Below are positions 18,666 to 28,085 of a stretch of DNA of 64,000 bases, one piece after another. A program made the translations under genes and the position numbers. This DNA comes from Ignavibacteriales bacterium. Its GTDB lineage: Bacteria; Bacteroidota; Ignavibacteria; Ignavibacteriales; Ignavibacteriaceae. A model generated the notes under the pieces. The model was not told the origin of the DNA and ran no database searches. It saw nothing but the letters and a program-made list of their open reading frames with translations. Positions within the stretch are counted from its first letter, which is position 1. Each line of letters opens with the position of its first letter. The stretch is from positions 1,302,001-1,366,000 of the forward strand of contig JADJMD010000013.1 in assembly GCA_016709765.1 (NCBI GenBank), in the 5' to 3' direction.

Positions 18666-18829
18666 ATATTTCCTATAGTTTGATGTTAATTAGATTTGAT
18701 TTATGTATAAAGGATTCAATAATTACGACAAAAACATCGAATAGTATTTTGGCAAATTTAAAATTTTATAAAGTTTTTTTAACAGATTTAAATTGTATTT
18801 TTGCGTCGAATGAATTTTTTAGGAAAAAG

Positions 18830-19216
18830 ATGACTACTGAAACAAAATATTTTACCCCTGCGGATGCACGCAAAACATTGCCGTTAGTTAAAAATATTGT
18901 AAGAGATATTTTACAAACTACACGCGAGATGCGTCTTATTGCCGAAGAAGTTAATAATGGAATTGAAGATGATATCCAAATAAAAAAACTTGCCAGCGAA
19001 GTAAATGGTTTTCTTTCAGAACTTGAGGAAATTGGATGCTATTATAAAGACACTAAATTTCAAATTGGTTTAGTTGATTTCCCCTCAATGATTAATGGTG
19101 AAGAAGTATATTTGTGCTGGCGCAGCGATGAATCAGATATATTATATTATCACGAAGCTAATGAAGGATATTCGGGCAGAAAATTAATTCCGCCCCGATA
19201 CTTTGAAGAAAACTAA
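18830..19216 (+). CDS. DUF2203 family protein
   Basis: A 128-residue protein matching DUF2203: the YFTPADARKTLPLVK opening, a helical middle (REMRLIAEEVN), the GCYYKD segment and the VYLCWRSDE...YYHE core. The start at 18830 is chosen because AGGAAAAAG lies directly before that ATG; upstream residues are poor. A TATTTTTG element (TAnnTTTG, Bacteroidota -7-like) lies at 18796-18803. The function of this family is not established. It is divergent from the thioredoxin-like gene. Confidence 0.85.
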   Translation: MTTETKYFTPADARKTLPLVKNIVRDILQTTREMRLIAEEVNNGIEDDIQIKKLASEVNGFLSELEEIGCYYKDTKFQIGLVDFPSMINGEEVYLCWRSDESDILYYHEANEGYSGRKLIPPRYFEEN

Positions 19217-19220
19217 AATA

Positions 19221-19646
19221 CTATTCCCGGGTTAAATCAAAATTAACTTTTGATTCCAACTTGTTATCTGAATTTTTATCTTCAATCTTGTAAATGAGAG
19301 TATATGTTCCAGCCATGTAAGTCGAATCAAGAGTAAACTGACTTTCCAATGCGATGTCACTTATCGGCTCATTCTTTTGAGCATTCTGAACATATTTAAA
19401 AACTGATTTTATTTCAGTGCTATCCGGCTTCAACAAATTAACTTCATAAGCAACCGCTGCGCTATAATTGTCATCTTTTTCTGTTTGTGTAAACCCTTTT
19501 ACTCTTACTGTAGCATTAACCTCAGCTATGCCATCACCGATATCATAAGCAAAAGCTTCTGCACTGAACGCTTCAAATTTCACTTCATTTTTACTGCAAG
19601 AAATTGTTATCAGCAATGTTACTAGGGCAAGAAATATTTTTATCAT
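19221..19646 (-). CDS. Small lipoprotein, function unknown
   Basis: A 141-residue lipoprotein: hydrophobic signal then TISC (lipidated Cys17) and a single beta-rich domain (about 25-140) resembling an Ig-like or extracellular fold (AEVNATVRVKGF, GTYTLIYKIED). The start at 19646 is preferred because AAGGA precedes it and the longer reading runs into a REP-like repeat. It is convergent with DUF2203. No family is recognised. Confidence 0.65.
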   Translation of the reverse strand: MIKIFLALVTLLITISCSKNEVKFEAFSAEAFAYDIGDGIAEVNATVRVKGFTQTEKDDNYSAAVAYEVNLLKPDSTEIKSVFKYVQNAQKNEPISDIALESQFTLDSTYMAGTYTLIYKIEDKNSDNKLESKVNFDLTRE

Positions 19647-19658
19647 TTTTTCCTTTGC

Positions 19659-19727
19659 GTCATTGTGAAGAACAAGGTGAAGAAGCAAGCTGTTAAATTT
19701 AAATTGCTTCGTTTCACTCTCAATGAC
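19659..19727. repeat. REP-like imperfect inverted repeat
   Basis: GTCATTG (19659-19665) pairs with CAATGAC (19721-19727). Inner parts GAAGAAGCAA and TTGCTTCGTTTCAC also correspond, giving two arms of about 24-30 bases with mismatches. The pattern is the widespread GATTGCTTCG-type intergenic palindrome. Confidence 0.6.
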
Positions 19728-19736
19728 ATATATTAT

Positions 19737-20840
19737 TTAGCTGTTTCTTTTTTGAAAATCATTCATAAACTCAACAAGTGCTTCAACGCCTTTGGTCGGG
19801 AAAGCATTGTAGATTGATGCACGTAATCCACCAACAGAACGATGACCTTTTAATCCGCTGAAGCCGGCTTTTGAAGCTTCATCAATCAACTTTTTTTCTA
19901 ATTCAGGAGTAGCAAGATTAAATGTAATGTTCATCAATGAACGTGAATCTTTTTCTGCATGTCCTTTGTAAAATCCGTTACTATTATCAATTGCATCGTA
20001 AAGAAGTTTTGCTTTTGCTTTGTTGATCTCATACATCTTATCCAGTCCGCCAAGATTTAAAAGATATTTTGTTACAAGTTTGATGATGTAAATACCAAAT
20101 GTATTTGGAGTATTATACATCGAATCATTTTCAACTTGTACTTTATAGTTTAACATTGTGTGAAGTGAATCCTGACATCTTTCAAGCATATCTTTTCTGA
20201 TTATAACAAGCACAACACCGGAGGGACCAATATTTTTCTGTGCACCAGCGTATATCAAAGCGTATTTGCTAACATCAATTTTTTTGTGAAGAATATCTGA
20301 AGACGCATCGCAAATGAGCGGTACATTTCCAACTTCCGGTTCTGTGTGATATTGAGTTCCGTAAATTGTATTGTTTGATGTGAAGTGAACGTAAGCAGCA
20401 TCGGGATCAAGCTTTAGTTCACTTTGTTTTGGAATGCGTTTAAAAAATTTATTATCACCTTCGCCTTCTTCAGTTGTTGCCGCAACGTTAACAGTTCCAA
20501 CTCTTTTGGCTTCTTTAATTGCTTTTTTAGACCAGCTTCCGGTTGAAATATAATCTGCTTTATTTTTAGGAGGCATTAAGTTTAGCGGAACCATTGAGAA
20601 CTGCAGACTTGCGCCGCCCTGTAAAAATAATATTTCATAATTATCAGGAACATCTAATAAGTTTTTTATTCCTGCTTTTGCTTCAGCAAGAATTGCATCA
20701 AAAGTTTTTGAGCGGTGAGAAATTTCCAGGATTGACATTCCAACTCCAGGTAAAGCAAACAATTCTTTTTGTGCTTCTAATAAAACTTCTTCTGGTAATA
20801 TTGCTGGACCAGCACTGAAGTTATAAATTCTTTTTTCCAT
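19737..20840 (-). CDS. serC: Phosphoserine aminotransferase
   Basis: SerC (367 residues) converts 3-phosphohydroxypyruvate and glutamate to phosphoserine in serine biosynthesis, and can act on the equivalent pyridoxine precursor. It is full length. The N-terminus reads RIYNFSAGPAILP, the phosphate-binding GGAS segment is near 75, and the PLP-lysine segment is YAGAQKNIGPSG. The C-terminal GLKGHRSVGGLRASIYNA segment binds substrate. AAGGAATATCATT precedes the ATG. It lies 29 bases after the DUF1015 gene, a pairing often seen in Bacteroidota and Firmicutes, so the two are probably one operon. Confidence 0.96.
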   Translation of the reverse strand: MEKRIYNFSAGPAILPEEVLLEAQKELFALPGVGMSILEISHRSKTFDAILAEAKAGIKNLLDVPDNYEILFLQGGASLQFSMVPLNLMPPKNKADYISTGSWSKKAIKEAKRVGTVNVAATTEEGEGDNKFFKRIPKQSELKLDPDAAYVHFTSNNTIYGTQYHTEPEVGNVPLICDASSDILHKKIDVSKYALIYAGAQKNIGPSGVVLVIIRKDMLERCQDSLHTMLNYKVQVENDSMYNTPNTFGIYIIKLVTKYLLNLGGLDKMYEINKAKAKLLYDAIDNSNGFYKGHAEKDSRSLMNITFNLATPELEKKLIDEASKAGFSGLKGHRSVGGLRASIYNAFPTKGVEALVEFMNDFQKRNS

Positions 20841-20869
20841 AATGATATTCCTTTAATAATTTTTATCTA

Positions 20870-22117
20870 TTAAATTAAATGTGTTAACAACCCATCTCTT
20901 AATTTTGGTTCAAACCAGGTTGATTTTGGGGGCATAATTTCTCCTGCATCAGAGATGTTCATCAGATCGTCCAGCCCAACGGGATAAAGTGAAAATGCAA
21001 CCGCAGCTTTACCTGAATCAACAAGTTTTTCAAGTTCTTTTGTTCCACGTATTCCGCCAATAAAATCTATTCTAGTATTTGTACGAGGATCATCAATTCC
21101 AAGAACAGGATTTAGTAAAAAATTTTGTAAAATACTTACATCAAGTTTTTCTCCAACTGATTTTTCTAAAGATAAACTTGCGAAAACAGAATCTCTTGGT
21201 TTAAGAACAAACCATTCTTTATCAATGTACATACAAAAAGTGTTTTTAGTTTTAGGTTCTTTTTCTGTTGTTGGAGTAATGGTAAACTTATCAGCAACAG
21301 AATTCATAAAATCAGCTTTACTCAATCCGTTCAAATCAAAGACTACACGATTGTAAGAAAGTATTTTTAGTTGATCTTCCGGAAAAATTACTGCGATGAA
21401 ATAATTGTACTCCTCACTTCCGCTATGATGTGGATTGGTCTTCGTCTTTTCTTCTTTTGCGCGGCTTGCACTTTTTGCACGATGATGTCCATCGGCGATG
21501 TAAAGTTTATTAATCTTTGCAAATTCTTCTTCAATCATTTTATTGAATTCATCATGCATAATCCAAACAGTATGCTGGATGCCATCTGGAGCTGTAAAAT
21601 CATATTCAGGGTTTACATTTTTAATTGTTTTATCCACAAGATCATTAACAGTTTTAACTCCGCGATAAGTTAAAAATACAACACCTGTTTGTGCTTCTGT
21701 TGTAACAATGTGATTTGTCCTGTCATCTTCTTTTACTTTACGAGTTTTTTCGTGTTTAAGAATTACATCGTTGTCATAATCATCCACAGAAAAAGTTGCA
21801 CAAATTCCAGTTTGTGCTCTGCCATCCATAATTAATCTATATAGATAGAAATGAGGTTTCTCATCAATATTTAAAGGAGCAGTTTCAATTATCTTATTAA
21901 GATTTTCTTTTGCTTTAATATAAATTTCTTTTGAGTAAACGTCTTTTACTTCCGGCAAATCAATTTCGGAACGTGTGATATGCAAATAACTAAGTGGATT
22001 TCCTTCCGCAACTTGTTTTGCTTCTTCTCTATTTACTACATCATAAGGAACACTAGCAACAAGTTGGGATTTTTCTTTTGTAGGTCTTAGGGCTTTAAAA
22101 GGTCTAATAACAGCCAT
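20870..22117 (-). CDS. DUF1015 family protein, serine-pathway neighbour
   Basis: A 415-residue DUF1015 protein: the start MAVIRPFKALRP, VPYDVV near 25, the central LYIADGHHRAKSA motif, and a C-terminal PPKSTWFEPK. The family lies beside serA/serC in many genomes and is thought to be linked to serine metabolism, but its reaction is unestablished here. The conserved DGHHR hints at a phosphotransfer or metal site. CGGAGATT precedes the ATG. It is the first gene of the operon with serC. Confidence 0.88.
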   Translation of the reverse strand: MAVIRPFKALRPTKEKSQLVASVPYDVVNREEAKQVAEGNPLSYLHITRSEIDLPEVKDVYSKEIYIKAKENLNKIIETAPLNIDEKPHFYLYRLIMDGRAQTGICATFSVDDYDNDVILKHEKTRKVKEDDRTNHIVTTEAQTGVVFLTYRGVKTVNDLVDKTIKNVNPEYDFTAPDGIQHTVWIMHDEFNKMIEEEFAKINKLYIADGHHRAKSASRAKEEKTKTNPHHSGSEEYNYFIAVIFPEDQLKILSYNRVVFDLNGLSKADFMNSVADKFTITPTTEKEPKTKNTFCMYIDKEWFVLKPRDSVFASLSLEKSVGEKLDVSILQNFLLNPVLGIDDPRTNTRIDFIGGIRGTKELEKLVDSGKAAVAFSLYPVGLDDLMNISDAGEIMPPKSTWFEPKLRDGLLTHLI

Positions 22118-22289
22118 AAAAACAATCTCCGTTTTTAGAAAAGATTATTAAAATTTTATTACTCAAAAATCCACAAAATAAACGTAAGAAGCCACCCTAA
22201 AAACCGAAACTTGTACAATATCAGAGCCTTTTTACTTAAAAGACAGATATTTTTTTATCTTTAAAGCTCTTTAATAAATATTTTGGAAA

Positions 22290-23087
22290 ATGGCAGAAGA
22301 AAACAAAAAAACTCGCAGAAAACCCGGACAAGAAAAAGATGAAATTGTTGGTAAAGTAGAATATTTAAAAGATTTTTATTCGGATTTGCTTAACAACAAA
22401 AGAGATATTGTTATTTGGTTACCGATAGGATATAATCCACAAAAAAATCCCGATAAACGATATCCCGTTTTATACATGCACGATGGCCAAAATATTCTTG
22501 ATCCCAAAACTGCTTTTATAGGTAAAGATTGGCGTGTAGATGAAACAGTGATGAAGCTAATCAAGCAAAAAAAAATTAAAGAAATTATTGTCGTGGGAAT
22601 TTATAATTCACCTGATAGACTGGATGAATACAGCTGGAGTGAAAAAGGGCAAAAATATTTAAAATTTTTAGTATCGGAAATAAAACCAATAATTGATGCT
22701 AGCTATAAGACCATGCCCGAAAAAGAAAATACCGCAATCATGGGCTCATCAATGGGTGGACTTATTTCTTTTTATGCAGCGTGGAATTATCCCGAAGTTT
22801 TTTCAATGGCTGGATGTTTATCAAGTTCTTTTTATTATAATAATGATAAAAGCATTAAAACAGTTGAAGAATACAAGGGACAAAAAAAGTCGATTAAATT
22901 TTATATTGATCATGGTGAAGATGGTTCCTTGCGTGGGCAAAGAATGTTTGTTGAACTTTCTAAAAAGGGTTATGTTATTGGACAAGACATTGATTACTTC
23001 TACTCACCCGGTGCAGAGCATAACGAAAGAGAGTGGGCTGCGAGATTAGAAAGACCGTTAGTGTATTTTTTTAATTATAAAAAATAA
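22290..23087 (+). CDS. Alpha/beta-hydrolase esterase (esterase D/enterochelin esterase-like)
   Basis: A 265-residue serine esterase of the PF00756 type. The nucleophile elbow GSSMGG has S154, YMHDGQN near 62-68 forms the oxyanion region, and HNEREW near the end supplies the catalytic histidine; a DHGED segment at about 207-212 could hold the acid. There is no signal peptide, so it should act in the cytoplasm. Family members hydrolyse esters of many kinds, and the substrate cannot be told. It is eight bases before the acid phosphatase, so they are probably co-transcribed. Confidence 0.85.
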   Translation: MAEENKKTRRKPGQEKDEIVGKVEYLKDFYSDLLNNKRDIVIWLPIGYNPQKNPDKRYPVLYMHDGQNILDPKTAFIGKDWRVDETVMKLIKQKKIKEIIVVGIYNSPDRLDEYSWSEKGQKYLKFLVSEIKPIIDASYKTMPEKENTAIMGSSMGGLISFYAAWNYPEVFSMAGCLSSSFYYNNDKSIKTVEEYKGQKKSIKFYIDHGEDGSLRGQRMFVELSKKGYVIGQDIDYFYSPGAEHNEREWAARLERPLVYFFNYKK

Positions 23088-23094
23088 TAACATA

Positions 23095-23742
23095 TTGAAT
23101 ATGAATTGTAGCAAAGCACTTATTCTAATATTTGGTTTAATATTATTTAGCTGTACATCAAATCAAATTGTAAATCTTAGAATCGCAAAAGATATTGTAA
23201 AAGAATATTATGAGTCCGGCAAGTATGATGAAGAAATGAATGCAGTTATTAACGACGCAAAGGAAAAATTTGATAAAGTGAAACCAAAGAGCAGCTCGGT
23301 TGTGATCTTTGATGTTGATGAAACCGCACTTAATAATTACGGCTTAGCTAAGCTTATGGATTTTGGATATGTGTATGATTTAAATAAAAAATGGAACGAT
23401 GAATTAAAAGCCCCAGCCATTGAACAAACAAAAGAGTTATACCTCTATCTTCTTTATAAAGGATTTAAAATAATTTTTCTTACAGGAAGAAATTTTAATG
23501 AATATAATTCAACATATAAAAATCTTATACAAGCAGGATATACAAAATTTGATACTTTACTGACACAAAGAGAAGACGAACAAAAATTAAAATCGCAAGA
23601 ATTCAAAATTAAGAAACGAACAGAACTTACCGAGCAAGGTTATGAAATTGTTGGAACTGTTGGGGATCAATTGACTGATTTGAATGGACCATATTCTGGA
23701 ATACAAATTAAATTGCCAAATTATCTTTATGAGATTAAGTAA
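23095..23742 (+). CDS. HAD-type acid phosphatase lipoprotein (class B/e(P4)-like)
   Basis: A 215-residue HAD-superfamily phosphatase anchored as a lipoprotein (LFSC, Cys20). The nucleophile motif is DVDET (D73, D75), a second motif FLTGR lies near 124-128, and the C-terminal GTVGDQLTD supplies the metal-binding acidic residues. The family (class B/IIIB acid phosphatase, lipoprotein e(P4) type) removes phosphate from nucleotides or cofactors in the periplasm or on the surface. It is about 215 residues, slightly short but complete. No ribosome binding site is clear, suggesting coupling to the upstream esterase. Confidence 0.85.
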   Translation: MNMNCSKALILIFGLILFSCTSNQIVNLRIAKDIVKEYYESGKYDEEMNAVINDAKEKFDKVKPKSSSVVIFDVDETALNNYGLAKLMDFGYVYDLNKKWNDELKAPAIEQTKELYLYLLYKGFKIIFLTGRNFNEYNSTYKNLIQAGYTKFDTLLTQREDEQKLKSQEFKIKKRTELTEQGYEIVGTVGDQLTDLNGPYSGIQIKLPNYLYEIK

Positions 23743-23895
23743 ACGATTGCCAACTAGCAGATTATTCTGAGACTATTATTATTAATCCACTAAGCCCTCT
23801 TGATATAATCTTACAGTTTATTTTTATTTATTTTAACTTTCAATAAAAATAAATTTTACACAATCCGCACCAATCATCATTTTGGTTATTTTAGA

Positions 23896-24651
23896 ATGGT
23901 TATAGGATTTATCAGCGATATACATGAAGACATAACAAGTCTTCAAAAAGCTTTAAGATTGCTTGAACATGAAAAAGTAGATTTTGTAGTTTGTCTTGGG
24001 GATATTGTTGGATTTGCACTTCCATTCTATAAAAACATCATAACTAAAGATGCCGATAGGTGTGTAAAGCTTGTAAAAGAAAATTGTTCTAACTGTGTTA
24101 TAGGCAATCACGACCTTTTCGCGATTAAAAAGACCCCAACATTCAATTCAGGCTTCAACTATCTGGAAAATTGGTATTCGTTGGATTATGAAAAGAGAGC
24201 AAAGCTTGCACGTAAAAAAATATGGCTCTATGAAGATTCTGAAATTCCTTCTTTACTTAGTGATGAATCAAAAGAGTATCTAAATGGATTGGATGAATAT
24301 AAAGCCCTTTTAATCAACAACAATAATATTTTTATTTCCCACTTTTGTTACCCCGATTTTTCCGGCTCAGCAATTTTTTTTCCGGAAGAACCATTTCATT
24401 TAAAGAAGCATTTCGAGTTTATCCAAAATCACGATTGTTCAATTAGTTTTTCCGGACATGGGCATCCAGAAGGATGTGTTTATACAGATGATGAGAAAAT
24501 ATCTATTCTAAAATTTGGTAAACACTCATTAGCTGATAACAAGCGCTGGATAGTTACACCCTGTGTTGCTAAAACATCAAGAAAAAATGGAGTGTTGATT
24601 TTTGATTCAATAGACAATTCAATAAATATTTTGGAATTAAATAGTAATTAG
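23896..24651 (+). CDS. Calcineurin-like metallophosphoesterase
   Basis: A 251-residue cytoplasmic metallophosphoesterase with D8-x-H10 (SDIHED), GDIVG, GNHD and SGHGHPEG motifs forming the dimetal site. This matches the YfcE/MJ0936-type phosphodiesterases. The substrate is unknown. It is 15 bases before the Cache/PAS sensor gene, so it may be co-transcribed with it. The ATG at 23896 has only a weak upstream Shine-Dalgarno-like sequence. Confidence 0.87.
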   Translation: MVIGFISDIHEDITSLQKALRLLEHEKVDFVVCLGDIVGFALPFYKNIITKDADRCVKLVKENCSNCVIGNHDLFAIKKTPTFNSGFNYLENWYSLDYEKRAKLARKKIWLYEDSEIPSLLSDESKEYLNGLDEYKALLINNNNIFISHFCYPDFSGSAIFFPEEPFHLKKHFEFIQNHDCSISFSGHGHPEGCVYTDDEKISILKFGKHSLADNKRWIVTPCVAKTSRKNGVLIFDSIDNSINILELNSN

Positions 24652-24666
24652 TTTTTTGGATTTATT

Positions 24667-25872
24667 ATGGAAAAAATATCAAAGCAAAAAAAGTTTAGCT
24701 TTTTTATAAGAATTTTACTACCAACTTTTTTAACAATCGGACTTTTCATCGCATCACTTTTTATCGTTTTTATTCCGCAGTTTGAAAAAGCCGTTATGGA
24801 TCGAAAACGTGAAATGATAAAAGAATTAACGAACTCTGCTTGTAGTATTTTAGACAAATGGTATGAAGCAGAATCACAGGGAAAAGTTGGGCGAAATGAT
24901 GCTCAGGAAATTGCAAAAAACGAAATTATAAGTCTTAGGTATGGCGAAGGATTAAAAGACTATTTCTGGGTAACTGATTACCATCCCAATATGATAGTTC
25001 ATCCATACAGATTGGATTTAATCAATAAAGATCTCACTCAGACTAAAGATTCCCGCGGAAAATTACTTTTTGTCGAAATGGCTCAAACTGCTAAAGCAGA
25101 GGGCTCCGGATTCGTTTACTATATGTGGCAGTGGAAAGATGATTCAACACGAATTGTTCCCAAGCTTTCTTATGTTAAAAAATTTGAACCATGGCAATGG
25201 GTAATTGGTACAGGTATTTATATTGAAGATGTAAGTATAGAAATTGCAGCGCTTGAAAAGCAGATGATAAACATTTCGATTGGAATTATATTTTTAATTA
25301 CACTTCTGTTGTCATTCATTTCATATCAAAACATTAAAACAGAAAAGCATCGATTGCAGGCAGAATCTGATTTACATGAATCACGTGAAAAATTTAAATC
25401 AATTGTAGAAGCATCATCAGAGGGGTTGGTGATGATTCTTGAAAACAAGCAAATCTACTTTAACAAAACTATCTGCCAGATGCTGGGTTATTTAGAAGAT
25501 GAAATAAAAACACTCAGATTTGCTGATATTTTTGTTAAACAGCCGGCGCTTTCTATTTACAATTTTGATAATGGTGAGTTAAAAGTAAACTCTGACTTTC
25601 AAAGTGAGCAGATGGAATCAGTATTAAAGAAAAAAGATAGCTCCAAATTAAATGCACTTCTAATTGCTTCCCCAATTTCTTTTCTAAATAATAATGGAGT
25701 TGTATTTAGCTTTAAAGATATCACTGCGGCTAAAAATTTATCAGATGAAATTTCCAAAACTGAACACAAGCACATTGCATTGGCAAACAAACTTTCAACA
25801 GGACTTTTTACGCCAAAAGTGATGAAAGAATATCACTGTTGGATATTAATAACGCAACGAAAGATTTATTAG
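24667..25872 (+). CDS. Cache/PAS sensor of a DUF294 signalling protein, 5' part (frameshifted)
   Basis: The first 380 or so residues of one sensor protein continued at 25839. An N-terminal membrane helix (about 12-35) leads into an extracytoplasmic single-Cache domain (about 45-195) with the DYFWVTDYHPNMIVHP and WQWVIGTGIY motifs. A second helix (about 200-222) and a first PAS domain (about 245-355) follow. After residue ~380 the frame drifts into nonsense (MKEYHCWIL...). Adding one T in the five-T run at 25805-25809 restores a continuous second PAS domain. Cache domains of this kind often bind short carboxylates, which fits the acetate symporter downstream. The break is probably a sequencing error. 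Confidence 0.85.
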   Translation: MEKISKQKKFSFFIRILLPTFLTIGLFIASLFIVFIPQFEKAVMDRKREMIKELTNSACSILDKWYEAESQGKVGRNDAQEIAKNEIISLRYGEGLKDYFWVTDYHPNMIVHPYRLDLINKDLTQTKDSRGKLLFVEMAQTAKAEGSGFVYYMWQWKDDSTRIVPKLSYVKKFEPWQWVIGTGIYIEDVSIEIAALEKQMINISIGIIFLITLLLSFISYQNIKTEKHRLQAESDLHESREKFKSIVEASSEGLVMILENKQIYFNKTICQMLGYLEDEIKTLRFADIFVKQPALSIYNFDNGELKVNSDFQSEQMESVLKKKDSSKLNALLIASPISFLNNNGVVFSFKDITAAKNLSDEISKTEHKHIALANKLSTGLFTPKVMKEYHCWILITQRKIY

Positions 25873-27563
25873 GTATTAAAGAAGATGATGATAAAGATAT
25901 TTACTTATCGGATTTTTTCGAAAAGCAATCTGAGTGTCGACAGTTTTATAGGGATTTGTTTCAATCCGGATTTGTAAAAAATAGAGTGGTAAGTTTTATA
26001 AAAAAGGATGGTAAGAAAATATTTGTTTCAGTTTCATCTGTTCTTACAGATGATCAGAAAAATAATGTTAAGTTTATAGATGGAACGCTTGAGGATTATA
26101 CCGAACAAATAAGTATCCAAAAAGAAAGAGATTTATTAATTAGTGATTTACAAAATTCGGTTTCGTTATTAAATAGACCCATAAATGAATTTATTAAAGC
26201 AGTGCCTCGATGTGATTTTAATCTTTCTGCTTTAGAGGCAATTAAGATTATGGCAAGAGAAAAATCTGAAACTATACTGCTTACAAAGGATTCCGAAAAA
26301 GAAATTGGCATTGTTACTCTTACTGATCTTAAAAACCGATTATTGTCTAATGAAGCTGATTTAAATTTACCTGTGCTCAATTATATGTCTTCTCCATTAA
26401 TATCAATAAATCATTTATCATCAATTTATAATGCTTTGGTTTGCTTATCAGAAAAAAACGTTCATCATTTGCTTGTTAAGAATGAAGAATCACATATTGT
26501 AGGTATAATTAATTCAGGGGAACTTCAAAAAGCTTTCCATCTTACTTATTTGTTTTTCATTCGCAAAATTCAGGATGCTGAAAGCATTAGTGAAATAAAT
26601 TCAGCACTTGCACAGGCAATGCATATTGTTTATGGATTGATAAAGGAATGCAGAAGTGCATCCGAGATAACCCGGATGACTACCGTTATTGCAGATGCAG
26701 TATTAAAAAGTTTGATTCAACTTATTATAAAAGATATAGGAGAACCACCGGTTTCATTTGCATTTATTACTTTGGGGAGTGAAGGTAGGGAAGAGCAAAC
26801 ATTATCCACGGATCAGGACAATGCTATTGTTTTTGATGAATGCGAAGTTGAAATTCTTAATTCAGTTCAAAATTATTTTTTAAAGTTTGGGCAAAAAGTT
26901 TCTGAAGGTTTAGATACAATTGGTTTTAGGTATTGTAGAGGAAATGTAATGGCAAAAAACCCTCAATGGTGTCAGCCGTTATCAGTTTGGAAAAACTACT
27001 TTACTGAATGGATTACAAAAGCAGAACCCAAAGACTTACTTGATATAAAAATCTTTTTTGATCTTAGATTTGTTTATGGAAACAATACTCTAATTGAAGA
27101 TCTTCAAAAACATATCAATCATATTACTTCAAGCAGTAGTTCGTTTTTTATTTATATGGCAGATAGTATTCTTCAAACACACATCCCCGAAGGCGCAAAT
27201 AAATTAAAAACAGTATTTGATATTAAATCACTAATGTTGCCTATTGTAGATTTAGCTCGGTTGTATTCACTAAAACATCAAATAAAAATTTCTAACACAT
27301 TAAAAAGATTAGAACTCATCCACAAGAAAAACATTATATCACATTCCGGCTACACAAATATTTTACAAGCATACAATTTTTTATTGCAGTTGCGTTTTAA
27401 ACATCAAGCATTGCAGATTTCTGAGCATAAGATTCCGGATAACAACATTGATCCGCAAAAGCAATCCGATATTGATTTAATCATTATCAAAAAAACGGTT
27501 TCTATTATTGAAGATTTTCAAAATAAAGTTAAGTTAGATTTTAAAGGAACACTTGCAGGATAG
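25839..27563 (+). CDS. PAS-CBS-DUF294 nucleotidyltransferase-like signalling protein, 3' part (frameshifted)
   Basis: The second part of the sensor begun at 24667; its frame is open from about 25809 (LLDINNATKDLLG is the end of a PAS core). Visible domains in order: PAS remainder (1-95), a CBS pair (about 110-235), the nucleotidyltransferase-like DUF294 domain with GSEGREEQTLSTDQDNA (about 310-335), and the substrate-binding DUF294_C helical bundle (to about 555). Combined, the protein is about 965 residues. Such DUF294 proteins often sit beside sodium:solute symporters and are thought to control them, and the DUF485, symporter and porin genes follow here. The TTG shown as start is not the true start. 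Confidence 0.85.
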   Translation: MDINNATKDLLGIKEDDDKDIYLSDFFEKQSECRQFYRDLFQSGFVKNRVVSFIKKDGKKIFVSVSSVLTDDQKNNVKFIDGTLEDYTEQISIQKERDLLISDLQNSVSLLNRPINEFIKAVPRCDFNLSALEAIKIMAREKSETILLTKDSEKEIGIVTLTDLKNRLLSNEADLNLPVLNYMSSPLISINHLSSIYNALVCLSEKNVHHLLVKNEESHIVGIINSGELQKAFHLTYLFFIRKIQDAESISEINSALAQAMHIVYGLIKECRSASEITRMTTVIADAVLKSLIQLIIKDIGEPPVSFAFITLGSEGREEQTLSTDQDNAIVFDECEVEILNSVQNYFLKFGQKVSEGLDTIGFRYCRGNVMAKNPQWCQPLSVWKNYFTEWITKAEPKDLLDIKIFFDLRFVYGNNTLIEDLQKHINHITSSSSSFFIYMADSILQTHIPEGANKLKTVFDIKSLMLPIVDLARLYSLKHQIKISNTLKRLELIHKKNIISHSGYTNILQAYNFLLQLRFKHQALQISEHKIPDNNIDPQKQSDIDLIIIKKTVSIIEDFQNKVKLDFKGTLAG

Positions 27564-27730
27564 TTAGCAATAGGCAATAATTAGCCTCATTTAATCTTAG
27601 TAAATATTGATCAATCTTTGATCTTCATGGTGTTTGTAATAATTTTGTTTACACAACAAAACTATTTTGTGCATGAAAATATTCCTACATCGTTTACTTC
27701 ATTTATTATTCACATCTAAAGGAAAAACCT

Positions 27731-28045
27731 ATGAGCATTCAATCAGAGAAAGTACAAGAAATTGTTAACTCGGAAAAATTTAAGGAGCTTGTTAGAAAGC
27801 GGCTCAGAGTTTCCCTTTCGCTTACCGCCATAATGCTTATCGTTTATTTTGGATTTATGCTCACCATCGCTTTTAATAAAGAACTGTTGTCGATTAAAAT
27901 CGCAGAGCATATTACCATCGGTCTTCCAATCGGTATCGGTATTATAATTTTTGCATGGCTCATCACCGGCGTTTACACTCTTTGGGCAAATAAATCTTAT
28001 GATAAAAGCGTAAGAGAGCTTCGTAACCAGGTTCTTCAAAAATAA
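27731..28045 (+). CDS. DUF485 membrane protein (YjcH-like)
   Basis: A 104-residue protein with two membrane helices (about 28-50 and 62-85), matching DUF485, the small protein encoded next to the acetate permease ActP in many bacteria (E. coli yjcH-actP). AAGGA before the ATG supports the start. Its function is unproven; the consistent pairing suggests a subunit or stabiliser of the symporter. The symporter gene starts 40 bases downstream. Confidence 0.85.
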   Translation: MSIQSEKVQEIVNSEKFKELVRKRLRVSLSLTAIMLIVYFGFMLTIAFNKELLSIKIAEHITIGLPIGIGIIIFAWLITGVYTLWANKSYDKSVRELRNQVLQK

Positions 28046-28085
28046 ATAAAAATTTAATAACGATATTAAAATAAGGAGATATAAC

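Noticed and set aside
25805..25872. Programmed -1 ribosomal frameshift in the DUF294 sensor, and likewise in valS, subtilase and nuoF-like genes
   Set aside because: No classical slippery heptamer with a following stem is evident, and the same one-base loss in four unrelated genes is better explained by homopolymer sequencing error.
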